This document shows positions 8,909-17,242 of a DNA stretch of 30,641 nucleotides, one piece after another. Both the position numbers and the translations under genes were made by a program. Below the pieces are notes generated by a model. That model ran no database searches, was not told the origin of the DNA, and saw only the letters and a list, made by a program, of their open reading frames with translations. The DNA comes from Phaeocystidibacter sp965659415. Its GTDB lineage: Bacteria; Bacteroidota; Bacteroidia; Flavobacteriales; Schleiferiaceae. The stretch lies in assembly GCA_965659415.1 (NCBI GenBank), contig CBFHVA010000019.1:1-30641 (forward strand), read 5' to 3'. The number at the start of each line of letters is the position of its first letter. Positions within the stretch are counted from its first letter, which is position 1.

Positions 8909-9454
8909 CTAGACCTGAGCTTCGTCCATTTGGATTAATGCAAATACGGCATAGTTGATCATATCCATATAATTTGCGTCAACACCCTCGCTAACTAGCG
9001 TCTCGCCTGAGTTGTCTTCAATTTGCTTAACACGTAACAGCTTTTGTAAGATAAGATCTGTAAAAGATGGAACACGCATATCTCTCCAAGCTTCTCCGTA
9101 ATCGTGATTCTTGGCCATCATAAGGTCCTTCGTAGCGGCTACATGTTTGTCGTATTCCACCATGGCCTCGTCGGCATTCATGTCAATTTGATCGGCCACA
9201 CCTCGTTCAACCTGAATTAAGGCAATGATCGAATAGTTCAGAATCCCGATGTATTCCCCTCTCAAATCATCGGCTACTTTCTGCGTGCCTTTGTCCTCAA
9301 TACTGCGCAAGCGCTGAGCTTTAATGAAGATTTGATCTGTAAGAGATGGCAGGCGAAGAATCCGCCAAGCGGCGCCATAATCCTTCAACTTCTTTTCAAA
9401 AAGGGTTCTACACTCCTCAATGACTTGGTCGAATTGCGCAGGTGTATCGCTCAT
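8909..9454 (-). CDS. DUF1599 (nucleotide-modification-associated domain 1) protein, two repeats
   Basis: A 181-aa soluble protein built from two copies of one unit, about residues 8-84 and 101-176. Both contain the same pattern: KDYGAAWRILRLPSLTD near 24-40 and HDYGEAWRDMRVPSFTD near 117-133, then an RLRSIED/RVKQIED segment and a closing ILNYSIIALIQ/MINYAVFALIQ helix. DUF1599 has been grouped with predicted nucleotide-modification enzymes, but its reaction is not established. It is the first gene of the minus-strand series and divergent from folP, with 51 bases between the two start codons. Confidence 0.85.
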   Translation of the reverse strand: MSDTPAQFDQVIEECRTLFEKKLKDYGAAWRILRLPSLTDQIFIKAQRLRSIEDKGTQKVADDLRGEYIGILNYSIIALIQVERGVADQIDMNADEAMVEYDKHVAATKDLMMAKNHDYGEAWRDMRVPSFTDLILQKLLRVKQIEDNSGETLVSEGVDANYMDMINYAVFALIQMDEAQV

Positions 9455-9500
9455 TTGCTACTTTTGATGCAATAGTCTGTTAAAGATCCATCGCAAGGAG
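9434..9500 (+). promoter_or_regulatory. Predicted promoter and ribosome binding site of folP-cdaA
   Basis: TTG at 9434-9436 is followed after 22 bases by TACTTTTG (9459-9466), an exact TAnnTTTG -7 element. Initiation near 9472 would give a leader of about 34 bases. AAGGAG at 9495-9500 lies 5 bases before the folP ATG. That is a strong Shine-Dalgarno sequence, unusual in a phylum that relies little on it. The TTG lies within the divergent DUF1599 coding region. Confidence 0.45.
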
Positions 9501-9505
9501 ATTAC

Positions 9506-10393
9506 ATGAAAAATTGGAGTGCGAAAGATACCAAAATAGAAAGGAAACTGACCATACGAATTGGTGGGCAGATTCTGGATTTGGCCAACCCACTCATTAT
9601 GGGAATCATCAATGTGACTCCCGATTCGTTTTACGATGGCGGATCTAGTGAAAATGACTCAGACGCACTAGCGAAAGCGGATAAGATGATCCTTCAAGGG
9701 GCGGATGTTCTGGACTTAGGAGCGCAAAGTACGCGACCAAAAGCAGAGCAAATTGGCCCTGATGAAGAATGGAAGCGACTAAAATCACCGCTGTCTAAAA
9801 TCAGAGAAGCATACCCTAACGTGCTAATTTCTGTGGACACCTATCATCACGCTGTAGCTGAAAAGGCCGTTGCGGCCGGAGCGGATATCATAAACGATAT
9901 TGGTGGTGGCACATTGGATCCGCAGATGTGGGAAACAATAGGAAAGTTAAAAATCCCCTACATCCTCATGCATATCCAAGGTACACCGGAGAACATGCAG
10001 ATTAACCCAGAATATCAGTCCATTGTAGAGGATCTATCCCTCGATTTATCAGCCAAAATTCAAGGGGCTATTGATGCGGGCATTGACGATATTATTGTAG
10101 ACCCTGGATTTGGATTCGGCAAAACCGTAGAGCACAACTACGAATTACTCAATAACTTCGACTATCTGAAAGAGCTAGGGCATCCCTTATTAGCTGGCGT
10201 GAGCCGCAAATCGATGATTTGGAAAACCCTCGAAACCAGTGCAACACAAGCGCTGAATGGAACCAGTGCACTTCACATGGCTCTTCTGATGAAAGGAGCT
10301 AACATCCTTCGCGCTCACGACGTGAAAGAGGCTGTGGAAGTGCGTACCTTGTGGCAATCAATGCAAAAAGCCAATTCTAGTTTACATGCTTGA
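9506..10393 (+). CDS. folP: Dihydropteroate synthase
   Basis: A 295-aa cytosolic enzyme of folate synthesis, condensing the pterin pyrophosphate with p-aminobenzoate; it is the sulfonamide target. Family signatures appear in order: MGIINVTPDSFYDGG (32-46), the loop-2 segment LGAQSTRP (71-78), ADIINDIGGG (126-135), MHIQGTPENMQ (155-165), DPGFGFGKT (199-207), GVSRKS (231-236) and RAHDV near the C-terminus. All key positions look intact. The ATG is supported by an AAGGAG five bases upstream. It overlaps the start of cdaA by 8 bases. Confidence 0.96.
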   Translation: MKNWSAKDTKIERKLTIRIGGQILDLANPLIMGIINVTPDSFYDGGSSENDSDALAKADKMILQGADVLDLGAQSTRPKAEQIGPDEEWKRLKSPLSKIREAYPNVLISVDTYHHAVAEKAVAAGADIINDIGGGTLDPQMWETIGKLKIPYILMHIQGTPENMQINPEYQSIVEDLSLDLSAKIQGAIDAGIDDIIVDPGFGFGKTVEHNYELLNNFDYLKELGHPLLAGVSRKSMIWKTLETSATQALNGTSALHMALLMKGANILRAHDVKEAVEVRTLWQSMQKANSSLHA

Positions 10394-11156
10394 ATCGTTC
10401 CACTGGATAGACGGGGCTGAGATACTCATCCTAGCCGGCATTCTCTTCCTTCTCTATAGATGGGTTCGAGGTACTCCTGCGATATACATTTTTGGTGGGG
10501 TTGTTTTCATTTATGCAGCATGGCGAATTTTCGATGCGCTCGGAATGAAGCTGCTCTCCGATATTCTCGATCAGTTTTTGGGTGTTGGGTTTATTGCGTT
10601 GATCATCCTATTTCAACAAGAAATCAGGAAATTCCTCTTGGTGATTGGTTCGAGCAGCTTCGGCAGGCGCAGGCGATTCCTTCGTCAACTCTTATGGCTT
10701 CGTCAGGAAGAAGGCGAAGTGGACGTGGATCCTATAGTGCTTGCACTCACACAATTGGCTGAGTCCAAAACGGGTGCCCTCATTGCTGTAGAACGAAAAA
10801 TGCCCTTGGGCTACTACGCGCAAACTGGGGTCACACTCAATGCGAATCTAGGATCAAGACTCTTGCAGTCCATATTTTTTAAAGATGCACCGCTGCACGA
10901 TGGAGCCGTTATCGTATCCCATGACAAAGTAACTGCCGCCTCTGCTATTTTGCCCGTTTCGGAGAATAATACCATTCCTGCTCGATACGGTTTGCGTCAC
11001 CGTGCTGCCGTAGGACTCACCGAGAAAACCGATGCAGTTTGTCTCCTGGTTTCAGAAGAAACCGGCCAAATTTCCATTGTTGTAGAAGGTGAAATTGCCA
11101 TCATTCGGGAGAAGGATGAACTGCGTAGAAGATTGACCGAGCTTCTGAAATATTGA
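10386..11156 (+). CDS. cdaA: Diadenylate cyclase (c-di-AMP synthase)
   Basis: A 256-aa membrane-anchored enzyme making cyclic di-AMP from two ATP. Three N-terminal helices (about 10-80) precede a DisA_N/DAC domain. The catalytic motifs are present: LHDGAVIV with DGA at 172-174, and GLRHRAA at 202-208. FQQEIRKFL after the third helix is typical of CdaA. No cdaR or glmM gene is adjacent, unlike the Firmicutes operon; pairing with folP is what I recall for Bacteroidota. Its ATG overlaps the folP end by 8 bases. The last 56 bases also encode, on the other strand, the C-terminus of comEC. Confidence 0.95.
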   Translation: MLESFHWIDGAEILILAGILFLLYRWVRGTPAIYIFGGVVFIYAAWRIFDALGMKLLSDILDQFLGVGFIALIILFQQEIRKFLLVIGSSSFGRRRRFLRQLLWLRQEEGEVDVDPIVLALTQLAESKTGALIAVERKMPLGYYAQTGVTLNANLGSRLLQSIFFKDAPLHDGAVIVSHDKVTAASAILPVSENNTIPARYGLRHRAAVGLTEKTDAVCLLVSEETGQISIVVEGEIAIIREKDELRRRLTELLKY

Positions 11157-12894
11157 TGGAATAAAAGGTATCGACCTCGGCCCTTGAAATGATTGGAGTA
11201 AACGACCTCCATTGAAGCTCATCTCCGCCCGCACTCTCCCTCCAGTTCTGTGAATTCATCAGAAACCAATCGGTCTGCGTCGTGTCGTTGGTCCAAACTT
11301 CAGAATTACGCTCGCTCATCAGCTCCAAATAGGTTACTCCATTTAAGTGATGTACAAATGCAGAATCCTTAGCGTCGGAGTAACTGACAAAACACAAAAT
11401 CAAGCTCAACACTGTCAAGAGTCCAAACCACCATTTTCGATGGGCTAAAAGAAGAATAATCGATAGAACAGCGATCAATAATGAGATGGCTTGCCAAATA
11501 TTCAGAAATAGGCCTGAAGTCAACACACCTGGTAACGCCGCCATCCAACGGACACCTGAATAGAAAAGTTGAACGCAAGCATCAAAACACGCCCATAGCC
11601 CGTTGGGAAGTTCAAATGCAAAATCAGCAATAAGCACTATCACTCCAAAAAACAACAACACGGGGATGAAGGGCAGAAAAATCAAATTAGCCAATAAGAA
11701 GTAGTTAGGAAATTGGTGGAAATGGTAGAGCACCAATGGCAAAGTGGCGAGTTGCGCCCATGTGCTCACGCTGGCTATTTCAATGATCTTTTTCAACCAC
11801 TTTCTTCTTGATTCCATCCATTTAGAGAGATGCGCAATGGTGAGTTGATGCCCATATACGATTCCGAAGACCGCGCAAAAGCTGAGTTGAAAACCAAGGT
11901 CGTATATGGATCGCGGATCATACAAGAGGAGCAGGAAACCGGCCATCCAAACCGCCTCGGCCGTATGTCCTTTTTTGCCCGTAAAAACGGCCAGCGACAT
12001 GAGTGTAAAAAGAACAGCAGCTCTCAAAAGAGAAGGACTCATTCCGCCAATCCAAGCAAAGGCCCAGATTCCGATGAGCACACACGTTTCTTTAACCCAC
12101 CGATAGGGATTGACCTTGAAAAGTGGTAAAAAGAAAAGCCCATTGATCAAAGCTGCAATGAGTCCGACGTGTAAACCGGATACGGCCAAAATATGCACCA
12201 AGCCCGTTTGTTGAAAAGCCTGTTTATCGTGTGAATCAATACCCGATTTATCTCCAAAAAACATCGCCTGATAAAACGACTTCACGGTGGAACTGACCGG
12301 CCAACTATTCACTCGCTCACGGAGATACTCGTGCGTACTAATCGCCTTCTCTCTGTAGACCAACTCACATTCTTCTGCAAACAAATCCCCCTCCAGTCGA
12401 TTTGTGAAATAATAGAGTTGTGCATCGAACTGATACGGGTAAATCGGCTGGGTAGGTCGGCGCGCGTGTCCTTTCACATAAAGCACAGAACCTTCAGGCA
12501 ACGCAACCGAATCACGCAAATAAAGTCGCCAACGCTGTGCATTACCCAAGTTCTCCACTTCCAGTTTCCAAGACTTCCCGCTGTTAGATTTCTGGAGCGG
12601 AGAATGCACCTTATAAAGCAAGATCGAGGATTCAGAGAGGGAGTCCCGATCTACTTCAGATCTCAGAAATCCGGAAGCTATGAGGGCCAATATGAGTCCA
12701 ACTCTCCATAGACTACTTCGACAGATACCGAGCTTCGCGACAACTCCTGCCATCAGAAGAACATAAATGAGAATCAGGCATATGGCGATTTGAAGAGATG
12801 AGAGCACCCATTCAAAGTGTGCTTCGCACCAAATGCCTCCTGCAAAAGCAATGACATGCCAACCAATGCGAAATACGGGACGAGGAGAAGACAT
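11101..12894 (-). CDS. comEC: ComEC/Rec2-family DNA uptake channel, without metallo-beta-lactamase domain
   Basis: A 597-aa polytopic membrane protein. Residues 1-200 match the ComEC N-terminal (DUF4131) region, including YPYQFDAQLYY. The competence domain follows, with the hallmark HILAVSGLHVGLI (about 234-246) and SPSLLRAA. At least eight helices run to about residue 510. A soluble tail of about 80 residues remains, but there is no metallo-beta-lactamase domain with its HxHxDH motif, so this is the short form of the family. ComEC carries single-stranded DNA across the inner membrane in transformation. It is the last gene of the surE-lpxB series and overlaps cdaA tail to tail by 56 bases. 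Confidence 0.9.
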   Translation of the reverse strand: MSSPRPVFRIGWHVIAFAGGIWCEAHFEWVLSSLQIAICLILIYVLLMAGVVAKLGICRSSLWRVGLILALIASGFLRSEVDRDSLSESSILLYKVHSPLQKSNSGKSWKLEVENLGNAQRWRLYLRDSVALPEGSVLYVKGHARRPTQPIYPYQFDAQLYYFTNRLEGDLFAEECELVYREKAISTHEYLRERVNSWPVSSTVKSFYQAMFFGDKSGIDSHDKQAFQQTGLVHILAVSGLHVGLIAALINGLFFLPLFKVNPYRWVKETCVLIGIWAFAWIGGMSPSLLRAAVLFTLMSLAVFTGKKGHTAEAVWMAGFLLLLYDPRSIYDLGFQLSFCAVFGIVYGHQLTIAHLSKWMESRRKWLKKIIEIASVSTWAQLATLPLVLYHFHQFPNYFLLANLIFLPFIPVLLFFGVIVLIADFAFELPNGLWACFDACVQLFYSGVRWMAALPGVLTSGLFLNIWQAISLLIAVLSIILLLAHRKWWFGLLTVLSLILCFVSYSDAKDSAFVHHLNGVTYLELMSERNSEVWTNDTTQTDWFLMNSQNWRESAGGDELQWRSFTPIISRAEVDTFYSINISEARSIFYAVHPSPE

Positions 12895-12931
12895 GGCAAG
12901 GAGACATTAATCCCGCCAATCTATCAATAGA

Positions 12932-14095
12932 TTATGGCAAGTCGCCGAATCTCAAAGCACGAGTTCCAGGAAAATAATGCTGAAGAATACTTTGCCAATC
13001 AAAATTCAACTGAGCCATTCGGTTCGCTCCTTCCTGACTCATTCCCACTCCGTGTCCGAATCCGCGACCTTTCAATAGCACTTCGTCGCCGTTCTCGAAC
13101 ACACTGAACCAAGCGGATCGCAAGCCGAAGTGGCGACGAACGTCCCGCCACTTCACTTTTCTCCCTCGATACTCAAAACTGCCCTCCCTGGATGTGGGTT
13201 GGTACTCGAGAAGGGCCACTCTTAAATTGGGATCGCTCGCCGGTAAACCGAGCTTTTGTGCCACGTAGAAAACAAACTCTTCTTTGTTAAGCGTTACTTG
13301 CCAAAAGGCCTTTTCTCCAGCTACAGAAAACGTATCTGGATGACTACGTAGGTATGAAATATCCGCACTCCACGCATCGAAAGCATTGGCTGTTTGTCCG
13401 CCACTATTGGCGTGGAAAACTCCTAAAATAGGTTTACCTGCATTATCCACGAGAATGGTGTCGCCCGTTTCATTAACCGCTTGAAGTATGGTAGCGCTAT
13501 TTTGAAGATAAGCCCTGCTGTAATATGCCTGAGAGCTCACATCGTCTTTTACGTTGTATCCTTCTTCAATGTGTTTATTCTGATTTGCAAAAAACCAAGT
13601 ACGTGCAATAATGGCCTGTGCTTTAAAAAACTCCAGCTCCGTAAAATGTCCCACTTCGGACTCTACCACTCCACCGATATACTGAATCATATCCACCTCA
13701 TTGATCAGTAGCAGTTGGCCGCCTTTGCGATGAATTTCAAGCGCTCCTCCATACGTTCGTTCGCGCCCCACCCCTTTGATGATGAACCATGCGGTATCGG
13801 AGAGAGGCACAAGTCTGAGGATTGAATATCGCCCAAGGGAAAGCGCTTCACGGTTCAAAGCAAGGTCGGATGACGACGGACGAACATCATGCAGGGCTTT
13901 TCGCGTATCATAAGCCACCGAGATTGTGTCAATCACTTCTTGATTCGCAGAATATGCTACCCACGCAAAGCGACCTTTCGTAACCCGAATTTGTGTTGAT
14001 GAAACCGTCTTATCTGAGAATATTCGCACTCTTACCTCTTCCGCTTTAAGCAGATTGAAGGTCAATGCAAATACTACAAATAAGATCGCGCGCAC
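12932..14095 (-). CDS. SpoIID/LytB domain protein, secreted
   Basis: A 387-aa exported protein; residues 1-18 are a signal peptide ending LLKA. The SpoIID domain shows VDMIQYIGGVVESEVG (134-149) with the catalytic-type glutamates, then FFKAQAIIARTW, HANSGGQT (228-235) and GRGFGHGVGMSQEGA (353-367). SpoIID proteins are lytic transglycosylases that cut peptidoglycan strands lacking stem peptides. In non-sporulating bacteria such as this one the role is probably cell-wall remodelling (inference). The start is GTG at 14095, since no ATG lies near the signal peptide. It begins 5 bases after lpxB ends, so they are co-transcribed. Confidence 0.92.
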   Translation of the reverse strand: MRAILFVVFALTFNLLKAEEVRVRIFSDKTVSSTQIRVTKGRFAWVAYSANQEVIDTISVAYDTRKALHDVRPSSSDLALNREALSLGRYSILRLVPLSDTAWFIIKGVGRERTYGGALEIHRKGGQLLLINEVDMIQYIGGVVESEVGHFTELEFFKAQAIIARTWFFANQNKHIEEGYNVKDDVSSQAYYSRAYLQNSATILQAVNETGDTILVDNAGKPILGVFHANSGGQTANAFDAWSADISYLRSHPDTFSVAGEKAFWQVTLNKEEFVFYVAQKLGLPASDPNLRVALLEYQPTSREGSFEYRGRKVKWRDVRRHFGLRSAWFSVFENGDEVLLKGRGFGHGVGMSQEGANRMAQLNFDWQSILQHYFPGTRALRFGDLP

Positions 14096-14100
14096 AGTGT

Positions 14101-15204
14101 CTATTGGATATCGTTTACGATGATTTCAGCAGTCCGTTCCGAGGCCCCAGGTCCGCCTAAGAGTTTCTTTAAAACTTGAAAATCTTCAAGCATGGTTTGG
14201 CGCCTTTCGGTGTCGAGAATGTCCGCCAACTCCTTTTCAAGTCGCTTGGGATTCATTTCACCTTGAATGAGCTCAGTGACCACCTCACGGTCGGCAATCA
14301 AATTCACCAAAGAAATGTAACTGATTTTAACGAGTCGTTTCGCAATCATGTAAGAGATAGAACTTCCTTTGTAACATACCACTTCGGGAACATTAAATAG
14401 AGCCGTCTCCAAAGTAGCCGTTCCAGAGGTTACGCACGCAGCATGAGAGATGGAGAGCAAATCATAGGTGCGATTCATGAGTAATTCGGCGCCATTCAAT
14501 CCGAGCGAGTTGTAAAACTCCGCGGTTTGACTTGGAGCACCAGCCACCACAAACCGATATTGAGGGAAACGAGCTGGCATCACGAGCATAGTACTCAACA
14601 TAGAGGTAATCTCCTGCTTCCTACTTCCTGGAAGTAAGGCAATTATCTTTCTGCCATCGTCACTGCCCAATACTTCTTGAACGGTGGGTTGCTTCCTATC
14701 TGCAATTGCATCTAAAAGCGGATGGCCCACGAAATCGACCTCCATATCAAATTGACGATAGAAAGCTTGCTCAAATGGAAGAATGGTGAGCATTATAGTA
14801 ACATCGCGCTTTAGTGCATGCACCCTGTTTTGCTTCCAAGCCCATATTTGAGGAGAGATGTAGTAGTATACATGAATCCCCTTCTTCTTGGCCCATTCGG
14901 CAATCCGCATGTTGAAACCCGGATAGTCGATCATGATTAACGCATCTGGCGAAAACGCTTCGATTTGCTTCTTGACTAGCTTAATATTCCCCAAGATGGT
15001 GCGAAGGTTCATCACAACCTCAATAAAGCCCATAAAGGCCAACTCTCGGTAATGCTTGAGTGGTTGGATTCCACTCACCTCCTCCATCTTATCTCCACCC
15101 CAAAACTGAAATTCACTCGATGCATCTTTTCGCAATATCGCGCGCATTAAATTGGATGCGTGCAGATCACCTGAAGCCTCACCAGCAATTAAAAAGTATT
15201 TCAT
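14101..15204 (-). CDS. lpxB: Lipid-A-disaccharide synthase
   Basis: A 367-aa peripheral inner-membrane glycosyltransferase joining UDP-diacylglucosamine and lipid X to form the lipid A disaccharide. Signatures are the N-terminal IAGEASGDLHASNLM, SPQIWAWKQNRV, VDFVGHPLLD, LLPGSRKQEI and the C-terminal-domain TSGTATLE. All regions are present at normal length. The frame opens one codon earlier with TTG, but the ATG at 15204 is preferred: it shares its A with the stop of the preceding gene (TGATG), implying coupled translation. It confirms a lipopolysaccharide-bearing Gram-negative envelope. Confidence 0.95.
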   Translation of the reverse strand: MKYFLIAGEASGDLHASNLMRAILRKDASSEFQFWGGDKMEEVSGIQPLKHYRELAFMGFIEVVMNLRTILGNIKLVKKQIEAFSPDALIMIDYPGFNMRIAEWAKKKGIHVYYYISPQIWAWKQNRVHALKRDVTIMLTILPFEQAFYRQFDMEVDFVGHPLLDAIADRKQPTVQEVLGSDDGRKIIALLPGSRKQEITSMLSTMLVMPARFPQYRFVVAGAPSQTAEFYNSLGLNGAELLMNRTYDLLSISHAACVTSGTATLETALFNVPEVVCYKGSSISYMIAKRLVKISYISLVNLIADREVVTELIQGEMNPKRLEKELADILDTERRQTMLEDFQVLKKLLGGPGASERTAEIIVNDIQ

Positions 15205-15533
15205 CAAGCGAAGAATTTTAGATAAAGAACCACGATAGCTACCAGAATGGTGGCAAAGAGTACACCCCGTGATAGAGGTTCCCGATCAAATCGCAATCCC
15301 AGGAAGAACACCGCGGCGTTTATAATGATTGCAAAGGTAAAGAGACGGACCATCAAGTAATTCACACTGCCCGGCGTAATCTCTTCTACTTGTGCAACAT
15401 TTGGGTATTCGCTTAAAAGCACGGCCACCCCAAAAATTGGAGTCAGAATTCCGACGATTAACCCAATGACCAATTCAATATTCGCCTTTCTTCGTGCTTT
15501 AGCACCACGACTATATGGAAGTTGTTTATTCAA
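15204..15533 (-). CDS. Small membrane protein of unknown function between surE and lpxB
   Basis: A 109-aa protein I cannot name. A basic N-terminus (KQLPYSRGAKARRKAN) leads into three predicted helices: about 20-41, 58-79 and 89-108. The positive N-terminus suggests it faces the cytoplasm. No ATG exists near the front of the frame, so the start is most likely TTG at 15533. It lies 16 bases after surE ends and overlaps lpxB by one base (TGATG), so it belongs to the same operon. A link to lipid A synthesis or the inner membrane is inferred from position only. Confidence 0.72.
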   Translation of the reverse strand: MNKQLPYSRGAKARRKANIELVIGLIVGILTPIFGVAVLLSEYPNVAQVEEITPGSVNYLMVRLFTFAIIINAAVFFLGLRFDREPLSRGVLFATILVAIVVLYLKFFA

Positions 15534-15549
15534 AACTCTGTTCGTGTAA

Positions 15550-16326
15550 CTATGATAAATCCCAGCCGTTCACTGCGGAAATCGCGTGATGTGCTGTGAA
15601 ATCTGAAGTAACGGGTACAATGGAAATATAATTGTGCGCCAAGGCCCATTCATCGGTGTCCTCACCGTGATCGTAATTCTCGAACTTTCCCGTGAGCCAA
15701 TAGTAGTTTCTATCACGAGGGTCCTTGCGCTCATCGAATTCTTCTTCCCAGTTTGCTCGTGCTTGTCTGCATACCTTTATTCCTTCGTACCCCTTACCCT
15801 CGTTCTTGGGAATATTCACATTCAGACAAGTTCCAAGCGGCATGCCATTGGCCAAGGTACTTTCAGCTATCTTTTTTACGAAAGGTAATGCCGCACTGAA
15901 ATCGGCTTCCCATGCATATTCGCACAGCGAAAATCCGATGGATGGAATGGACTCTAATGCACCTTCCATGGCAGCTGACATCGTTCCGGAATAAATCACA
16001 TTAATGGATGAATTCGATCCGTGATTGATACCTGACACAAGCAGATCGGGTTTACGAGGAAGGATGACATTCACTGCCAGTTTGACGCAGTCTACAGGAG
16101 TTCCCGAACAAGCGTATTCTTTTTGAGGGCCTTCATCAATTTGCTGTGGATCGCATCGCAAAGCAGAATTAAGTGTGATGGCATGCCCCATTCCAGACTG
16201 AGGCGAATCGGGCGCAACTACCACAACCTCACCGAGTTGATTCATGACTTCGATCAAGTTTCGAATGCCTGGCGCAGTGATTCCATCATCATTACACACC
16301 AAGATTAAAGGCCGTTTTTCACTCAT
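15550..16326 (-). CDS. surE: 5'/3'-nucleotidase SurE
   Basis: A 258-aa metal-dependent survival-protein nucleotidase that removes phosphate from nucleoside monophosphates. The metal-binding LVCNDDGITAPGI stands at the N-terminus, followed by VVAPDSPQSGMGHAIT, CSGTPVDCVKLAV and LVSGINHGSN, all diagnostic. The frame extends seven codons upstream to a TTG, but ATG at 16326 gives the usual N-terminus. A perfect -7 element overlapping that upstream extension also argues against the longer form. It is the first gene of the surE-lpxB-spoIID-comEC series and divergent from the zinc peptidase gene. Confidence 0.95.
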   Translation of the reverse strand: MSEKRPLILVCNDDGITAPGIRNLIEVMNQLGEVVVVAPDSPQSGMGHAITLNSALRCDPQQIDEGPQKEYACSGTPVDCVKLAVNVILPRKPDLLVSGINHGSNSSINVIYSGTMSAAMEGALESIPSIGFSLCEYAWEADFSAALPFVKKIAESTLANGMPLGTCLNVNIPKNEGKGYEGIKVCRQARANWEEEFDERKDPRDRNYYWLTGKFENYDHGEDTDEWALAHNYISIVPVTSDFTAHHAISAVNGWDLS

Positions 16327-16344
16327 AATCTGAAATTTCCGATA

Positions 16345-16352
16345 CAAATCTA
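16345..16352 (-). promoter_or_regulatory. Predicted -7 element for the surE operon
   Basis: TAGATTTG on the minus strand is an exact TAnnTTTG match 18 bases before the surE ATG at 16326. No TTG is seen at the expected upstream spacing. If used, transcription would begin after the TTG codon at 16347, which excludes the longer SurE reading frame. Confidence 0.4.
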
Positions 16353-16385
16353 TCGATACCTATGGAATGCGAGGCACGAGAATTG

Positions 16386-16393
16386 TAATTTTA
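16386..16393 (+). promoter_or_regulatory. Possible -7 element for the zinc metallopeptidase
   Basis: TAATTTTA fits TAnnTTTn and ends 26 bases before the ATG at 16420. No clear -33 TTG accompanies it. It sits in the 93-base divergent region shared with surE. Confidence 0.28.
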
Positions 16394-16419
16394 AAGACAC
16401 AACAACAATTTGAATACAA

Positions 16420-17109
16420 ATGGGAATTTGGTTAGTTCTATTAATCGTGTTTATGATCCTCGGATTTGTGGTTCAGAACCGATTGAAATCAAAATTTGAA
16501 GAATACTCTCATGTGGCCGTGGAAGCCGGCCTAACAGGTCAAGAAATCGCAGAGAAAATGCTCCGCGACCATCATATCCACGACGTTCGTGTCATTTCCA
16601 CTCCAGGTAAATTAACAGACCACTACAATCCGAAGGACAAAACAGTGAACTTGAGTCCTGATGTGTTTAATGGGCGTTCTGTTGCTGCGGCGGCTGTTGC
16701 GGCTCACGAATGTGGACACGCAGTGCAACATGCTACAAGTTACGCCTGGCTTACAATGCGTTCTCGCATGGTACCCATGGTAAGCATCAGTTCAAAGCTC
16801 ATGAATGTAATATTCTTCATGGCGATTTTCGGGATGTGGGCGTTCTCTATGAATTATCAAACGGTAATGGCCGTATTGGTAGCTACCCAGGCAGTAATTA
16901 CTGCTTTCTCGCTGGTTACCTTACCTGTGGAGTACGATGCGAGTAATCGTGCTTTGGTTTGGCTCAAGGATTCAAACATTACTCGTCCTGAAACGCAGGA
17001 CAAAGCGGCTGATGCGTTGAAATGGGCCGCAAGGACCTACTTGGTAAGTGCGCTTGCTGCGGTTACCACTTTGCTTTATTACGTTTTCTTAATGATGGGT
17101 AGAGACTAA
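16420..17109 (+). CDS. Membrane zinc metallopeptidase (YugP/Zn_peptidase_2 family)
   Basis: A 229-aa integral membrane protein. One N-terminal helix (about 2-20) is followed by the zinc site AAHECGHAVQHATSY with HECGH at 96-100. Two central helices follow, then LPVEYDASNRAL (about 168-179), whose glutamate is the probable third zinc ligand, and a C-terminal helix. This matches the neutral zinc metallopeptidase family named after B. subtilis YugP; physiological substrates are unknown. It is a single-gene unit, divergent from surE and closed by a strong intrinsic terminator 24 bases after its stop. Confidence 0.92.
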   Translation: MGIWLVLLIVFMILGFVVQNRLKSKFEEYSHVAVEAGLTGQEIAEKMLRDHHIHDVRVISTPGKLTDHYNPKDKTVNLSPDVFNGRSVAAAAVAAHECGHAVQHATSYAWLTMRSRMVPMVSISSKLMNVIFFMAIFGMWAFSMNYQTVMAVLVATQAVITAFSLVTLPVEYDASNRALVWLKDSNITRPETQDKAADALKWAARTYLVSALAAVTTLLYYVFLMMGRD

Positions 17110-17132
17110 CAGCAGCTCAAGAAAAGTGATTG

Positions 17133-17170
17133 AAATCCCGGTTGGTTATTCCTTCCGGGATTTTTTATTT
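17133..17170 (+). terminator. Intrinsic terminator after the zinc metallopeptidase
   Basis: AAATCCCGG (17133-17141) pairs perfectly with CCGGGATTT (17155-17163) around a 13-base loop and runs into TTTATTT. It separates the peptidase gene from the SPFH gene. It also argues that the SPFH protein starts after it, at 17243, not at the earlier in-frame ATG at 17126. Confidence 0.85.
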
Positions 17171-17210
17171 CCAAGCATTCAAACCATCCAAAAAACAACT
17201 ATCCGTTTCG

Positions 17211-17218
17211 TATCTTCC
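17211..17218 (+). promoter_or_regulatory. Possible -7 element for the SPFH gene
   Basis: TATCTTCC, in the context TTTCGTATCTTCCG, lies 24 bases before the ATG at 17243 and downstream of the preceding terminator. It is a loose match to TAnnTTTG without a visible -33 box. Confidence 0.22.
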
Positions 17219-17242
17219 GTTTTCAACTTTAAAAATCACACT

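Noticed and set aside
11101..12894. ComEC as a truncated pseudogene
   Set aside because: The competence domain is complete; as I recall, short forms without the metallo-beta-lactamase domain are normal in Bacteroidota.
16327..16347. Longer SurE starting at TTG 16347
   Set aside because: The usual SurE N-terminus begins at ATG 16326, and a perfect -7 element overlaps the extension.
17126..17242. N-terminal extension of the SPFH protein
   Set aside because: It crosses a strong intrinsic terminator; the membrane anchor starts right after ATG 17243.
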